Part shown: piece after piece, positions 44,359 to 53,360 of the stretch
How positions within the stretch are numbered: position 1 is the first letter of the stretch
Layout: each line of letters begins with the position of its first letter
Assembly: GCA_963808815.1 (NCBI GenBank)
Contig: CAWEGI010000001.1
Coordinates: forward strand, 62,001-126,000
Direction: 5' to 3'
DNA from: DATBLE01 sp963808815
GTDB taxonomy: Bacteria > Actinomycetota > Thermoleophilia > Gaiellales > Gaiellaceae
Length of the DNA: 64,000 nt
Program-made: the position numbers and the translations under genes
Notes under the pieces: generated by a model
Told to the model about the DNA's origin: nothing
Databases searched by the model: none
Seen by the model: the letters and a program-made list of their open reading frames with translations, nothing else

Positions 44359-45317
44359 TCCTGAACGCCCAGGAGGTCGAGCGGCTCCTCGACATGCCGG
44401 GGTGCATGGAGGCGATGGAGGAGGCGCTCGTCGGGCTGGCGCACGGCGAGTTCCACCTGCCGCTCCGGCCGGTCGTCAAGCCGCCCGGCGAAAAGCACTT
44501 TCTCGGCATGATGCCGACCTTTCGCGGCGGCGAGCGGCCGCTCTACAGCCTGAAGACGATCGCCGTCGTCCCGGAGAACGCCGCCCGCGGCCTCGACCCG
44601 CACCAGGGCACGGTCACGCTGTACGACGGTGTCGACGGGCACGTGGTCGCCGTGATCAACGCGACCCCGATCACCGCGATCCGAACGGCCGCGGTCTCCG
44701 GCGTCGCCACACGTGCCCTGTCGCGCGCGGACTCGCGCGTGCTGGCGATGGTCGGCGCCGGGCACCAGGCGCATCCACACATCGCGGCGATGCTGGAGGC
44801 CCGCCAGTTCGAGCAGATCAAGATCGCGGCCCGGAGCGCCGAGAGCGCCGAGCGACTCGCCTCCGAGTGGCCGCTCGCCGTCGCCGTCGAGTCCGTGGAG
44901 GAGGCGCTCCGGGACGCAGACGTCGTGTGCACCGTGACGTCCTCGGCCGACCCGGTCGTGCGCGGCGAGTGGCTGAAGCCCGGTGCGCACGTGAACGCGG
45001 TCGGAGCCTGCCTGCCGACCATGCGCGAGCTCGACGGGGCCGCGATGGCGCGGGCCACCCTCTTCGTCGACCGCCGCGAGTCGTGCGAGAACGAGGCGGG
45101 CGACTACCTCCTCGCAATGGAAGAAGGCGCGATCGAGACGGGCCACATCACCGCCGAGCTCGGCGAAGTGCTCGCCGGCGAGGGGCCGGGCCGCACCTCC
45201 GAGGACGAGATCACCGTCTTCGAGTCGCTCGGCCTGGCAGTCGAGGACCTCGCTGCTGCCGAATACATCGAGCGCCGGGCGCGCGAAAGCGGCGTCGGCA
45301 CGAACGTCGAGTTTTGA
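44352..45317 (+). CDS. Ornithine cyclodeaminase/mu-crystallin family protein
   Basis: A 321-residue NAD(P)-dependent enzyme of the OCD/archaeal alanine dehydrogenase family. 'PLYSLKTIAVVPENAARGLDPHQGTVTLYDGVDG' holds the substrate Lys region, 'ITAIRTAAVSGVATRALSR' contains the family Arg-Thr motif, 'VLAMVGAGHQAHPHIAAMLEAR' is the Rossmann fold, and 'AHVNAVGACLPTMRELD' follows. Reported activities include ornithine cyclodeaminase, alanine dehydrogenase and imine reductase. ATG 44352 overlaps the AKR stop. Confidence 0.9.
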   Translation: MLILNAQEVERLLDMPGCMEAMEEALVGLAHGEFHLPLRPVVKPPGEKHFLGMMPTFRGGERPLYSLKTIAVVPENAARGLDPHQGTVTLYDGVDGHVVAVINATPITAIRTAAVSGVATRALSRADSRVLAMVGAGHQAHPHIAAMLEARQFEQIKIAARSAESAERLASEWPLAVAVESVEEALRDADVVCTVTSSADPVVRGEWLKPGAHVNAVGACLPTMRELDGAAMARATLFVDRRESCENEAGDYLLAMEEGAIETGHITAELGEVLAGEGPGRTSEDEITVFESLGLAVEDLAAAEYIERRARESGVGTNVEF

Positions 45318-46253
45318 TCGCGCTCGCCGAGATCGAGCGCGCCCGCGAGCGGATCGCGGGCGCGGCGGTCCGGACGCCGCTCGTCCGCCTCCCCGACTCC
45401 GACATCTGGCTCAAGCTGGAAAACCTCCAGCCGGTCGGCTCCTTCAAGATCCGCGGCGCGACCAACGCGATCCGGGCGGCATCGCCGGAGGAGCTCTCGG
45501 GCGGCGTAGTCACGGCGAGCGCCGGCAACATGGCCCAGGGCGTCGCCTGGGCGGCCCGCGAGGCGGGCGTCCCGGCGACGATCGTCGTCCCCGACCACGC
45601 GCCGCAGACGAAGCTGGACGCGATCGAACGGCTGGGGGGACACGTGATCAAGGTGCCCTTCGAGCGCTGGTGGCAGACGATCGTCGAGTCGCGGTTCGAG
45701 GGCGTCGAGGGCAGGTTCGTCCACCCGGTCGAGGACGAGCTGGTGATGGCCGGCAACGGCACGATCGGGCTGGAGCTGGTCGAGGACCTCCCCGACGTCG
45801 ACACCGTGCTCGTCCCCTTCGGCGGAGGCGGCCTGTCCACCGGCATCGCGAGCGCGGTCAAGGCGCTCCGTCCGTCGGCGACGGTCTACGGCGTCGACCC
45901 GGAGACCGGGCCGGCTCTCAGCCGTGCTTTCGCCGACGGGGAGCCGGTAGAGGTGGAGCATGTCCCCTCATTCGTCGACGGCTCCGGCAGCCGGGGCGTG
46001 CTCGGGTCGATGTGGCCGTACCTGAGTACAGCACTCGACGGCGCTTACGTCGCCTCGCTCGACGAGACCGCCGAGCGCCGTTCGGCTGCTCGCCGAGCGC
46101 GTGCGCGTGATCGCCGAGGGCGCCGGGGCGCTCGCGCTCGCGGTCGCCCGCTCGGGCCGGGCGGGCGGCGGGAGGATCGCGTGCATCGTCTCCGGCGGGA
46201 ACATCGACGCCTCGGTCCTCAGCCGGATCCTGGCGGGCGAGACGCCCCGGTAG
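45314..46253 (+). CDS. Threonine dehydratase / serine racemase-like PLP enzyme, frameshifted
   Basis: Corrected, 312 residues, fold-type II. 'LENLQPVGSFKIRGATNAI' gives the PLP Lys in S-F-K-I-R-G, 'TASAGNMAQGVAWAAREAG' the substrate loop, and 'LVPFGGGGLSTGIASAVKAL' the phosphate-binding glycine loop. An extra base near 46075-46077 breaks the frame after 'LDETAE'; dropping it restores 'AVRLLAERVRVIAEGAGALAL' and 'IACIVSGGNIDASVLSRIL' through TAG 46251-46253 (313 codons). No ACT regulatory domain, so it is the catabolic/racemase type. TTG 45314 overlaps the OCD stop (TTGA). Confidence 0.87.
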
Positions 46254-46263
46254 GATCAGGGTC

Positions 46264-46683
46264 GTGCTCGAGATCGGCGACCGGTTCCCCGTCGAGAAGC
46301 TGTCCACGCCGCCGGACGGCCCGGCCGTCGTGTTCTTCTACCCGGCCGCGCTGACCCCGGGCTGCACGATGGAGGCGAAGGGCTTCAACGACCGCTACCA
46401 GCGGTTCCGCGACGCCGGATACGAGGTGATCGGCGTCAGCATCGACCAGACCGCGAAGAACGACGAGTTCCGGTCGGAGTGCGGGCTCGACTTCCCGCTC
46501 GTCTCGGACGAGGACGCCTCGCTGACCACGGAGCTCGACCTGATGAAGGACTACGGCGAGTACGGAACCTTCGCTCGTCGCGTGACGTACCTCCTCGACG
46601 GTGATGGGCTCGTTCAGCAGGTCTGGGACGTGGAGGATGCGGCCGGGCATCCGGAAGAAGTGCTCGCCGCCGTCGAGGCCTGA
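46264..46683 (+). CDS. Peroxiredoxin (BCP/PrxQ-like)
   Basis: A 139-residue thiol peroxidase. The peroxidatic Cys is in 'FFYPAALTPGCTMEAKGFNDRY' and a possible resolving Cys is in 'EFRSECGLDFPLVSDED'. GTG 46264 is ten bases after the upstream stop, so it is probably co-transcribed. It would remove hydroperoxides. Confidence 0.92.
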   Translation: MLEIGDRFPVEKLSTPPDGPAVVFFYPAALTPGCTMEAKGFNDRYQRFRDAGYEVIGVSIDQTAKNDEFRSECGLDFPLVSDEDASLTTELDLMKDYGEYGTFARRVTYLLDGDGLVQQVWDVEDAAGHPEEVLAAVEA

Positions 46684-46773
46684 CCGACGAAGCCGAGGAA
46701 AGCAGGCGTCGACGCCCCGCACCCGGTGGACGAACCCGGCGTGGCCTGAGACAATCCTGCGTTCTTCCCCCGT

Positions 46774-47481
46774 ATGGCCGGCTATGTGATCGACGAGGAC
46801 GCCGTTTCGGCGCGAACGACCGAGGGCGACACCGCCTCGACCCGCGTCGCCATCGACGCCTCCTGCGGCTGCGAGCATCTCGAGCAGCACGTGATCCGGT
46901 TCCGGCCCGGCCGCTCGCAGGAGCGGACCCTCGAAGGCAGGCAGGAGGTGCTCTACGTCGCCGAGGGCAGCGGGACGCTGTGCGTCAACGGCGACGAGCA
47001 CGCGCTCGAACCGGAGATGGGCGTGTACCTGACTCCGGGCGACCGCTACTCGATCGAGAACGACGGCCCCGAGGAGCTGCTGGCGGTCTCGGTGACCGCA
47101 CCGCAGGACGGTCCTGCGGAACGCGATCACGGCGTCACGGTGCGGTACGCGGACCAGCCGGTGCTGCCGGCGAGCCCGAACCGGGAGTTCCGCTACCTCG
47201 TGAATCAGGACGTCGGCTGCCCCGATGTGACCCAGTTCGTCGGGACGATCCCGCCGGGTCGCGCCGGAATGCACAGTCACGTCTACGACGAGGTCGTCTA
47301 CGTGATCGAGGGGGAAGGTGTGCTGCACATCGGCGGCGATGAGACGCCGATTGGACGAGGGACGTGCATCCACCTACCGCCGCTCGTCGAGCACTGTCTC
47401 GAGAACACCGGCGCTAACCCGATGCGCGTGTTGGGCGTCTTTCATCCACAGGGAGATCCCGCTTCGCGAGCCTCTGAGTAA
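46774..47481 (+). CDS. Two-domain cupin (bicupin) protein
   Basis: A 235-residue protein with two cupin folds. The first (about 35-110) has 'RQEVLYVAEGSGTLCVNGDEHALEPEMGVYLTPGDRYSIEN' and appears to lack the metal His pair. The second (about 145-225) is intact with 'AGMHSHVYDEVVYVIEGEGVLHIGGDETPIG' and 'IHLPPLVEHCLENTG'. One active and one degenerate cupin suggests a dioxygenase- or isomerase-like role, substrate unknown. ATG 46774; 90 bases separate it from the peroxiredoxin gene. Confidence 0.8.
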   Translation: MAGYVIDEDAVSARTTEGDTASTRVAIDASCGCEHLEQHVIRFRPGRSQERTLEGRQEVLYVAEGSGTLCVNGDEHALEPEMGVYLTPGDRYSIENDGPEELLAVSVTAPQDGPAERDHGVTVRYADQPVLPASPNREFRYLVNQDVGCPDVTQFVGTIPPGRAGMHSHVYDEVVYVIEGEGVLHIGGDETPIGRGTCIHLPPLVEHCLENTGANPMRVLGVFHPQGDPASRASE

Positions 47482-47531
47482 TCGAGCGTGAAGCGCGGAG
47501 AACCACAACAGATCGACAGGAGGTTGAGGGT

Positions 47532-48716
47532 ATGAAGTTGAGAATCACGTTCGCGGCGGTGGCGGCCCTAGCGCTCGTCGTCGTCGCCGCGGCTTTCGCC
47601 GGTTCCGACGGGAAGGCCGCCAAGGCCGCCCGCGGCTCGGCGGCGATCGCCTGCGGAACGACGCGGACGATCGGAGTGGCCGCACCGCTCACAGGTCCGG
47701 CTGCATCGATCGGCACGCAGCAGCTGCGCTGGGCGCAGTACTACGTCAAGCGCTGGAACGCGGTGAAGGCGAACGCGAAGCAGAAGATCGCGATCGTCCA
47801 GGGTGACACGCAGCTCGGCGTCGACACGGCGTTCGCGGTCAAGGTGGCGCAGTCGTTCGCGTCCAATCCGAAGGTGCTCGGCGTCGTCGGGCCTGCCGGG
47901 AGCCAGGAGGTCGTCGCCTCGACGTCGGCCTTGAAGGGCGCGGGGCTGGGCTTCGTGTCCGGCTCGGCGTCGCGCGTATCGCTGACAGACGGCCACACGG
48001 ACGGCGTCAACCGGCAGGGCTACTTCTTCCGGACGGTGCCGAACGACAACGTCCAGGGCCCGACGGTGGCGAACTACATCCGCCTGAAGCTCAAGGCCCA
48101 GCGCGTCGTGATCATCGACGACCAGGAGGCGTACTCGCAGGGCCTGTCCGACACGGTCCAGGCGAACCTCAGGGCCAAGGGCATCACCGTGACCCGGGAA
48201 TCGGTCAGCCAGGACACCACCGACTTCTCCTCGCTGATCGCGAAGATCCCCGGCAACACCAACGTCATCTACATCCCGTGGCAGCTCTCGCCGCGGGCAC
48301 AGGCGTTCGGGCAGCAGCTCAAGGCAGCGGGCAAGAGCATCACGCTGTTCGGCTCCGACGGGCTCTTCGACCCGGCGACCTGGAAGATCACGGGGTCGTA
48401 CGACTCCTTCTTCCCGGTCGACACGAACGCCGGGGTCGTGAAGGCGTATACGGCCGCCCACGGCGGAGACGGCGAGTACTTCGGCGCTCCGACCTACGCG
48501 GCGACCCAGGTGGTCGTCAACGCGATCACGAAGGCGTGCAAGGACGGCAGGGCGACCCGCGCGGAGGTGCGCAGGAACATCGCCCTGACGAACATCCCGG
48601 CCCCACTGTCGGTGCTCGGGTTCCGCATCGTCTACCAGAAGAACGGCGAGCTCCGCTACGGCGGGTACGGCATCTTCCAGATCCAGCCCGACGGCACGTA
48701 CAAGCGCGTCGGGTAA
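47532..48716 (+). CDS. livK: Branched-chain amino acid-type ABC transporter substrate-binding protein
   Basis: A 394-residue exported type I binding protein. ATG 47532 follows AGGAGG (47518-47523). The signal peptide is 'LRITFAAVAALALVVVAAAFAG'. Family parts: 'RTIGVAAPLTGPAASIGTQQLRWAQYYVKRWNA', 'VVGPAGSQEVVASTSALKGAGLGFVSGSASR', 'YFFRTVPNDNVQGPTVANYI' and 'RVVIIDDQEAYSQGLSD'. The family binds branched-chain amino acids but also urea, amides and aromatic acids; the neighbouring catabolic genes make the latter possible. It leads the liv operon. Confidence 0.94.
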   Translation: MKLRITFAAVAALALVVVAAAFAGSDGKAAKAARGSAAIACGTTRTIGVAAPLTGPAASIGTQQLRWAQYYVKRWNAVKANAKQKIAIVQGDTQLGVDTAFAVKVAQSFASNPKVLGVVGPAGSQEVVASTSALKGAGLGFVSGSASRVSLTDGHTDGVNRQGYFFRTVPNDNVQGPTVANYIRLKLKAQRVVIIDDQEAYSQGLSDTVQANLRAKGITVTRESVSQDTTDFSSLIAKIPGNTNVIYIPWQLSPRAQAFGQQLKAAGKSITLFGSDGLFDPATWKITGSYDSFFPVDTNAGVVKAYTAAHGGDGEYFGAPTYAATQVVVNAITKACKDGRATRAEVRRNIALTNIPAPLSVLGFRIVYQKNGELRYGGYGIFQIQPDGTYKRVG

Positions 48717-48736
48717 CGCAGCAACTCGAAGTGAGA

Positions 48737-48770
48737 GGCGTGCGGCCCATCACCGGATGGGCCGCACGCC
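48737..48770 (+). terminator. Strong hairpin between livK and livH (attenuator)
   Basis: A perfect 15-bp stem GGCGTGCGGCCCATC / GATGGGCCGCACGCC with loop ACCG, 20 bases after the livK stop and 22 before livH. It probably stops or stabilises most livK transcripts so that binding protein exceeds permease. Confidence 0.75.
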
Positions 48771-48791
48771 GTCTATGAAAGGGTTGCGCGC

Positions 48792-49835
48792 GTGGGAATG
48801 AGCCAGAACCTCCGAGCCCAGCTCACCAACCTCGGCGGCCTGGCCGTGATCCTGGCGGTCTGGACGATCTACGCCGTCTACTTCTCGCCCACGCAGGGCT
48901 GGACGTTCTACTTCCAGCTCACGGTCAACGGAATCATCCTCGGAAGCGTCTACGCGCTGATCGCGCTCGGCTACACGATGGTCTACGGGATCCTGAAGCT
49001 GCTCAACTTCGCCCACGGCGACGTGTTCATGGTCGGTGCCTTCATCGCGCTCGGCATCCTCAACCTGCTGGGGGGCGCCTTCAACCCGGTGATTCCGGCA
49101 GGAGCCGGCGGCGTGCTCATCGTGCTCGGCATGTTCGCGGCTGCAATGACCGGCTCCGGCTTCCTCGGAGTCGCAATCGAGCGCTTCGCCTACCGGCCGC
49201 TGCGCGACGCGCCGCGGATCGCGCCGCTGATCTCGGCGCTCGGCGTCGCATTCTTCCTGGAGAACTCGATGCTGCTCCTCTTCGGCTCCAAGTTCAGGAC
49301 GTACAACGGCTTCGACCTGGTCTCGTACAACGGCATCCACGTCGGCGGCGACAGCGGCGTCTTCATTCAGTACCTCGGGTTGGTGGTCGTCATCAGCGCG
49401 ATCGCGCTGATGATCGCGCTCCTCGCCCTGGTCCGCTGGACGCAGCTCGGCCGAGCGATGCGGGCGGTCTCGTTCGACCGGGAGGCCGCGGCGATGATGG
49501 GCATCGACCCCGACCGGGTGATCGCCGGCACGTTCTTCATCGGCTCCGCCCTCGCCGGCGCTGCGGGGGTGATGTTCGGCCTGCTCTACAGCCAGATCTA
49601 CCACCTGATGGGCTTCCTCGCGGGCCTCAAGGGATTCACGGCCGCGGTCGTCGGCGGCATCGGCAGCATCCCCGGGGCGATGCTCGGCGGGCTGCTCGTC
49701 GGCCTGGTCGAGTCCTGGGCGAAGGGCTACCTGAACGGCAACGTCTCCGACCTCGTCGTGTTCGGGATCCTGATCGGGATCATGCTCGTCCGCCCGAGCG
49801 GCCTCCTGGGCACCCCGGCGCTGCAGAAGGTCTAG
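48792..49835 (+). CDS. livH: Branched-chain amino acid-type ABC transporter permease LivH
   Basis: A 347-residue membrane permease with about eight helices. Hallmarks are 'GIILGSVYALIALGYTMVYGILKLLNFAHGDVFMVGAF' and the coupling loop 'LGRAMRAVSFDREAAAMMGIDPDRVIAGTFFIGSALAGAAG'. The C-terminal 'GLKGFTAAVVGGIGSIPGAMLGGLLVGLVES' is conserved. GTG 48792 or ATG 48798 is the start. Confidence 0.96.
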   Translation: MGMSQNLRAQLTNLGGLAVILAVWTIYAVYFSPTQGWTFYFQLTVNGIILGSVYALIALGYTMVYGILKLLNFAHGDVFMVGAFIALGILNLLGGAFNPVIPAGAGGVLIVLGMFAAAMTGSGFLGVAIERFAYRPLRDAPRIAPLISALGVAFFLENSMLLLFGSKFRTYNGFDLVSYNGIHVGGDSGVFIQYLGLVVVISAIALMIALLALVRWTQLGRAMRAVSFDREAAAMMGIDPDRVIAGTFFIGSALAGAAGVMFGLLYSQIYHLMGFLAGLKGFTAAVVGGIGSIPGAMLGGLLVGLVESWAKGYLNGNVSDLVVFGILIGIMLVRPSGLLGTPALQKV

Positions 49836-49840
49836 GCGCG

Positions 49841-51332
49841 GTGTCGACGACGCCCAACCCGCCGAACCCCGGCACTCCCGGAGAAGAGGGCGGCCCGATC
49901 GGGGTCGACCAGTGGGTCGCCCAGGCCGACGAGCGCCGGGAGGAGCTCACGGGCGTGGGCGGTCGGATCGTCCATCTCTGGCGTCTGCTGCCGCCGGCCG
50001 GGAAGCTGGCGCTGCTCACGCCGGCGATCGCCGTTCCCTTCCTGCCCTTCGTGAGCCAGGGAAACCTCTTCAACTACGGCATCTTCATCCTGATCTACGC
50101 GCTGCTGGCGCTGGGGCTGAACGTGGTCGTCGGGTTCGCGGGCCTGCTCGACCTCGGCTACGTCGCCTTCTTCGGGTTCGGCGCCTACATCTACGCCTTC
50201 CTCTCCGGGACGCACAGCGAGAAGGGCCACGCGTACACGCATCACTGGGACGCGCAGTACTCGATCCCGCTCTGCGTCGCGATCTGCGCGCTGCTCGGGC
50301 TCTTCCTCGGCTCGTCGTCTCGCAGGCTGCTCGGCGACTACCTCGCGATCGTCACCCTCTTCTTCGGCCAGGCGTTCGTGGTGTTCACCAACGCCACCGA
50401 CCCGTACGGGATCACCAACGGCTCGAACGGCCTCGCCAACGTCGACCCGCTCCGGTTCTTCGGCGGGCACGTCGTGATCGACACCACCCGCGGCTACTAC
50501 TGGTTCCTGCTCGGCGTCGTCGTCGTCGTCCTCGATCGTGCTCCACTTCATCAGCGAGTCGAGAACAGGACGCGCCTGGAAGGCCTCGCGGGAGGATCCG
50601 CTCGCCGCCGAGCTGATGGGCATACCCGTCAACCGGCTGAAGATCATGGCCTTCAGCTTCGGCGCCGGGATCGCGGGCCTGGCGGGCAGCATCTTCGCGG
50701 CCGTCCAGACCGGGGCGTTCCCGCAGAACTTCGGGACCGCCGTGCTGATCCTCATCTACGCGGTGGTGATCCTCGGCGGCACGGGAAGCCTGACCGGGAT
50801 GGTCGTCGGCGCGATCGTGATCATCGCGTCGAACCAGGTGCTGGACTCGACCTCGCCGCCGAACAACGCCCGCGTGATCTTCTACGCCGTGCTGACCGCA
50901 GCCGTGCTGCTGACGCTGAAGACCTGGCCGAAGCGCATCGCCGCCCTGGGCGGAACGTTCGTGTTCGGACTGGCGCTGCGCGAGATCGTCGGCGCCCTCT
51001 GGTCGAACGGCACCAAGGGCCAGGTGACGTCCGGCGGCTTCCTGAACTGGGTGATCGACCACTGGGTGCTGATCCCCGCCGACCCGCACAGGCTCGCCGT
51101 CTGGGGCTACCTGCTGCTGATCGCCTGCATCTTCGTGCTCGTCCAGCTGAAGGGCTGGTGGCGGATCGTGGTGCTCGTCCCGACGCTGGTCCTGACAGCC
51201 TTCGTCTGGGAGAACCTGATGATCCAGCAGCCGGCCGTCACCCGTTCGGTGCTGTTCGGCGTGCTGCTGATCGCGATCATGACCATCCGCCCGCAGGGGC
51301 TGTTCGGGACGGCGAAGGTGGAGATCGTCTAA
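49841..51332 (+). CDS. livM: Branched-chain amino acid-type ABC transporter permease LivM, frameshifted
   Basis: Corrected, 496 residues, longer than most LivM because of a hydrophilic N-terminal extension (about 50 residues) and extra C-terminal helices. 'NYGIFILIYALLALGLNVVVGFAGLLDLGYVAFFGFGAYIYA' is the LivM signature and 'RAWKASREDPLAAELMGIPVNRLKIMAFSFGAGIAGLAGSIFA' is the coupling loop. One extra base in the GTC repeat near 50519-50533 splits the gene; removal gives 497 codons. The C-terminal part also carries 'IMTIRPQGLFGTAKVEIV'. GTG 49841; the stop overlaps the livG ATG (TAATG). Confidence 0.9.
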
Positions 51333-52131
51333 TGTGCGCGCGTTGCTGCGAGCTCGAGCGGCGTCTCCAAGGCATTCGGCGGGTTGCAGGTGATCTCCGA
51401 GCCTCGAGCTGCACGTCGAGGAGAACGAGGTGGTCAGCGTCATCGGCCCCAACGGCGCCGGCAAGACGACGCTGTTCAACCTGATCACCGGCGTCTACCG
51501 CCCGGACGAGGGCGACATCCGCTTCGCGGGCGAGTCGCTGGTCGGGCTGCCTCCGTACCGCATCAACCAGCGCGGCATCGCCCGCACGTTCCAGAACCTG
51601 CGCCTGTTCCTGAACATGACGGTGAAGGAGAACGTGATGGCGGCCGCGTACGGACACACGCGTGCCGGCGTCGTTCGCTCGATCCTGCGAACGCCGGGCA
51701 TGCGGCGCGAGGAGCGCGAGATCGCGGCCCTCGCGGAGCAGCGGCTCTCCTTTTTCGGGCAGCGGCTGATGGGCTACCGGTGGAACCAGCCCGCCTACTC
51801 GCTCTCGTACGCGAACCGCCGTAGGTTGGAGATCGCGCGGGCGACGGCGACGAACCCCCGGCTGCTCCTGCTGGACGAGCCCGCCGCCGGCATGAACCCG
51901 GTCGAGACCCACGAGATCACCGAGCTGATCGGAAAGCTTCGGACCGACGGCGGCTACACGGTGCTCGTGATCGAGCACGACATGCACGTCGTCGAGGGAA
52001 TCTCCGACCGCGTGATCGCCCTCGACCACGGCGTCAAGATCGCCGAGGGCTCGTTCGACCAGGTGGCGACGAACCCGCAGGTGGTCGAGGCGTACCTCGG
52101 CCGCCCCGCGGCGAGGGCGGAGGCCGGATGA
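51332..52131 (+). CDS. livG: Branched-chain amino acid-type ABC transporter ATP-binding protein LivG, two frameshifts
   Basis: Corrected, 265 residues. Walker A is 'VIGPNGAGKTTLFNLITGVYRPDEG', the LivG-specific 'GIARTFQNLRLFLNMTVKENVM' follows, the signature is 'LSYANRRRLEIARA', Walker B 'LLLLDEPAAGMNP', and the switch His is in 'VLVIEHDMHVV'. The first 30 residues ('ELERVSKAFGGLQVISE', then 'LELHVEENEV') need two extra bases removed, near 51358-51362 and 51401-51403, giving 266 codons from ATG 51332. It powers uptake with LivF. Confidence 0.92.
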
Positions 52132-52847
52132 GCCAGAACGGCGGCCCGCTGCTCGAGCTCGACGCGGTGGACACCTACTACGGGCCGATCCACATCCTCC
52201 AGGGACTGTCCCTGGCCGTGCGCCCGGGCGAGCTCGTGTGCCTGCTGGGCGGCAACGCCTCCGGGAAGTCGACCACGCTGAAGACCGTGCTCGGGATCGT
52301 CAAGCCGCGCTCCGGGCGAGTTCGGTTCGCCGGCGAGGACGTGACCGACCGCCCGACCAGCTACCGGATCGGCAAGGGGATGGCGATCGTGCCCGAGAAC
52401 CGGCGGCTGTTCGGGCCGATGACCGTGCTCGAGAACCTCAAGATGGGCGCCTACCTGACCGGCGGCGGCGAGCCGGAGGACTACGAGCGCGTCTATTCCC
52501 TGTTCCCGCTGCTGTACGAGCGCCGCGCGCAGCTGGCCGGGACGCTCTCCGGCGGCGAGCAGCAAATGGTTGCGATGGCGCGGGCGCTGATGTCCCGTCC
52601 GAAGCTGATGCTCATGGACGAGCCGTCGATGGGCCTCGCGCCGATCCTCGTCGAGCGCAGCTTCGAGATCATCCAGCAGGTGCACGAGGCCGGCGTGGCC
52701 GTCCTCGTCGTCGAGCAGAACGCGAACGTGTCGCTGTCGATCGCCGACCGCGGCTACGTGCTCTCGACAGGCCGGCTCGTGCTGGAGGGCAAGGCAGCCG
52801 ACCTGCTCCAGGACGAAGGCCTCCGCAAGGCGTACTTGGGCCGCTGA
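52128..52847 (+). CDS. livF: Branched-chain amino acid-type ABC transporter ATP-binding protein LivF
   Basis: A 239-residue ATPase. Walker A is 'LLGGNASGKSTTLKTVLGIVKP' (N-A-S where N-G-A is usual), with 'GMAIVPENRRLFGPMTVLENLKMGAY', signature 'GTLSGGEQQMVAMARALMSRPKLMLMDEPSMGLAP' and 'VVEQNANVSLSIADRGYVLSTGRLV'. ATG 52128 overlaps the livG stop in an ATGA. Last gene of the transporter operon. Confidence 0.96.
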   Translation: MSQNGGPLLELDAVDTYYGPIHILQGLSLAVRPGELVCLLGGNASGKSTTLKTVLGIVKPRSGRVRFAGEDVTDRPTSYRIGKGMAIVPENRRLFGPMTVLENLKMGAYLTGGGEPEDYERVYSLFPLLYERRAQLAGTLSGGEQQMVAMARALMSRPKLMLMDEPSMGLAPILVERSFEIIQQVHEAGVAVLVVEQNANVSLSIADRGYVLSTGRLVLEGKAADLLQDEGLRKAYLGR

Positions 52848-52860
52848 CCGCCTGAAATCC

Positions 52861-52942
52861 GGGCGCTCCGCGCCCATGACGATTTCATGCGGTGGTGCTA
52901 CAGCAGCCGCAGCGAGCCGCAGCCGCGCATGTCGGCTGCGGC
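52861..52942. terminator. Hairpins between livF and the DUF3303 gene
   Basis: GGGCG-n5-CGCCC (52861-52875) just after livF, and a stronger GCCGCAGCCG-n7-CGGCTGCGGC (52916-52942) that lies ten bases before the stop of the convergent DUF3303 gene. The second can end both transcripts. Confidence 0.65.
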
Positions 52943-52952
52943 GGAGGTGGGC

Positions 52953-53252
52953 TCAGCCGACGGATTCCCGGAACGCAACCGCCTCGCCCGCGAGTTGCGA
53001 CGACTCCTCGATCGGCAGGATCGGAGTCGTCTTGAAGCGCAGCCACGGCGTCCAGGGGTCGATCGTGCGCGCGAGTGTGGCTGCGCTGTCGACCTCGACG
53101 ATCGCGACACCGCCGGAGCCGTCGCTGAACCCGTAGAACCCTTTGCTGAAGTCGGCGCCGTCGGGCGGCTGCCATTGCGAGAAGACCGAGAGCGACCGCT
53201 TTTGGCCCTCTTCGGTGGTATCGATGAACTCCCAGCTGACATGGAACAGCAT
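52953..53252 (-). CDS. DUF3303 domain-containing protein
   Basis: A 99-residue protein. 'LFHVSWEFIDTTEEGQKRSLSVFSQWQPPDGADFSKGFYGFSDGSGGVAIVEVDSAATL'-type sequence is characteristic of the DUF3303 family, a small alpha/beta-barrel (ferredoxin-like) fold of unknown function. The C-terminal 'PWTPWLRFKTTPILPIEES' is conserved too. ATG 53252 has AAGGAGG upstream. It stands alone, divergent from the second class V PLP enzyme. Confidence 0.85.
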   Translation of the reverse strand: MLFHVSWEFIDTTEEGQKRSLSVFSQWQPPDGADFSKGFYGFSDGSGGVAIVEVDSAATLARTIDPWTPWLRFKTTPILPIEESSQLAGEAVAFRESVG

Positions 53253-53318
53253 CGCAGCCTCCTTGGAGTCGGAACCGCAGGATAGAACCTTCGGACCTAG
53301 GTGTCACCAAGGGCGACG

Positions 53319-53346
53319 GCAGTGACAGGCTTAAGCCTGTCACTGC
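53319..53346. repeat. 28-bp perfect palindrome upstream of the class V PLP gene
   Basis: GCAGTGACAGGCTT and its exact reverse complement AAGCCTGTCACTGC join without a spacer. It ends 14 bases before ATG 53361. A related GTGTCACC sits just upstream (53301-53308). It is either an operator for the downstream gene or a member of an intergenic palindrome family; the gap before hpnE holds the similar GTGCCAGGCAC. Confidence 0.6.
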
Positions 53347-53360
53347 ACTACGCTTCGTCC

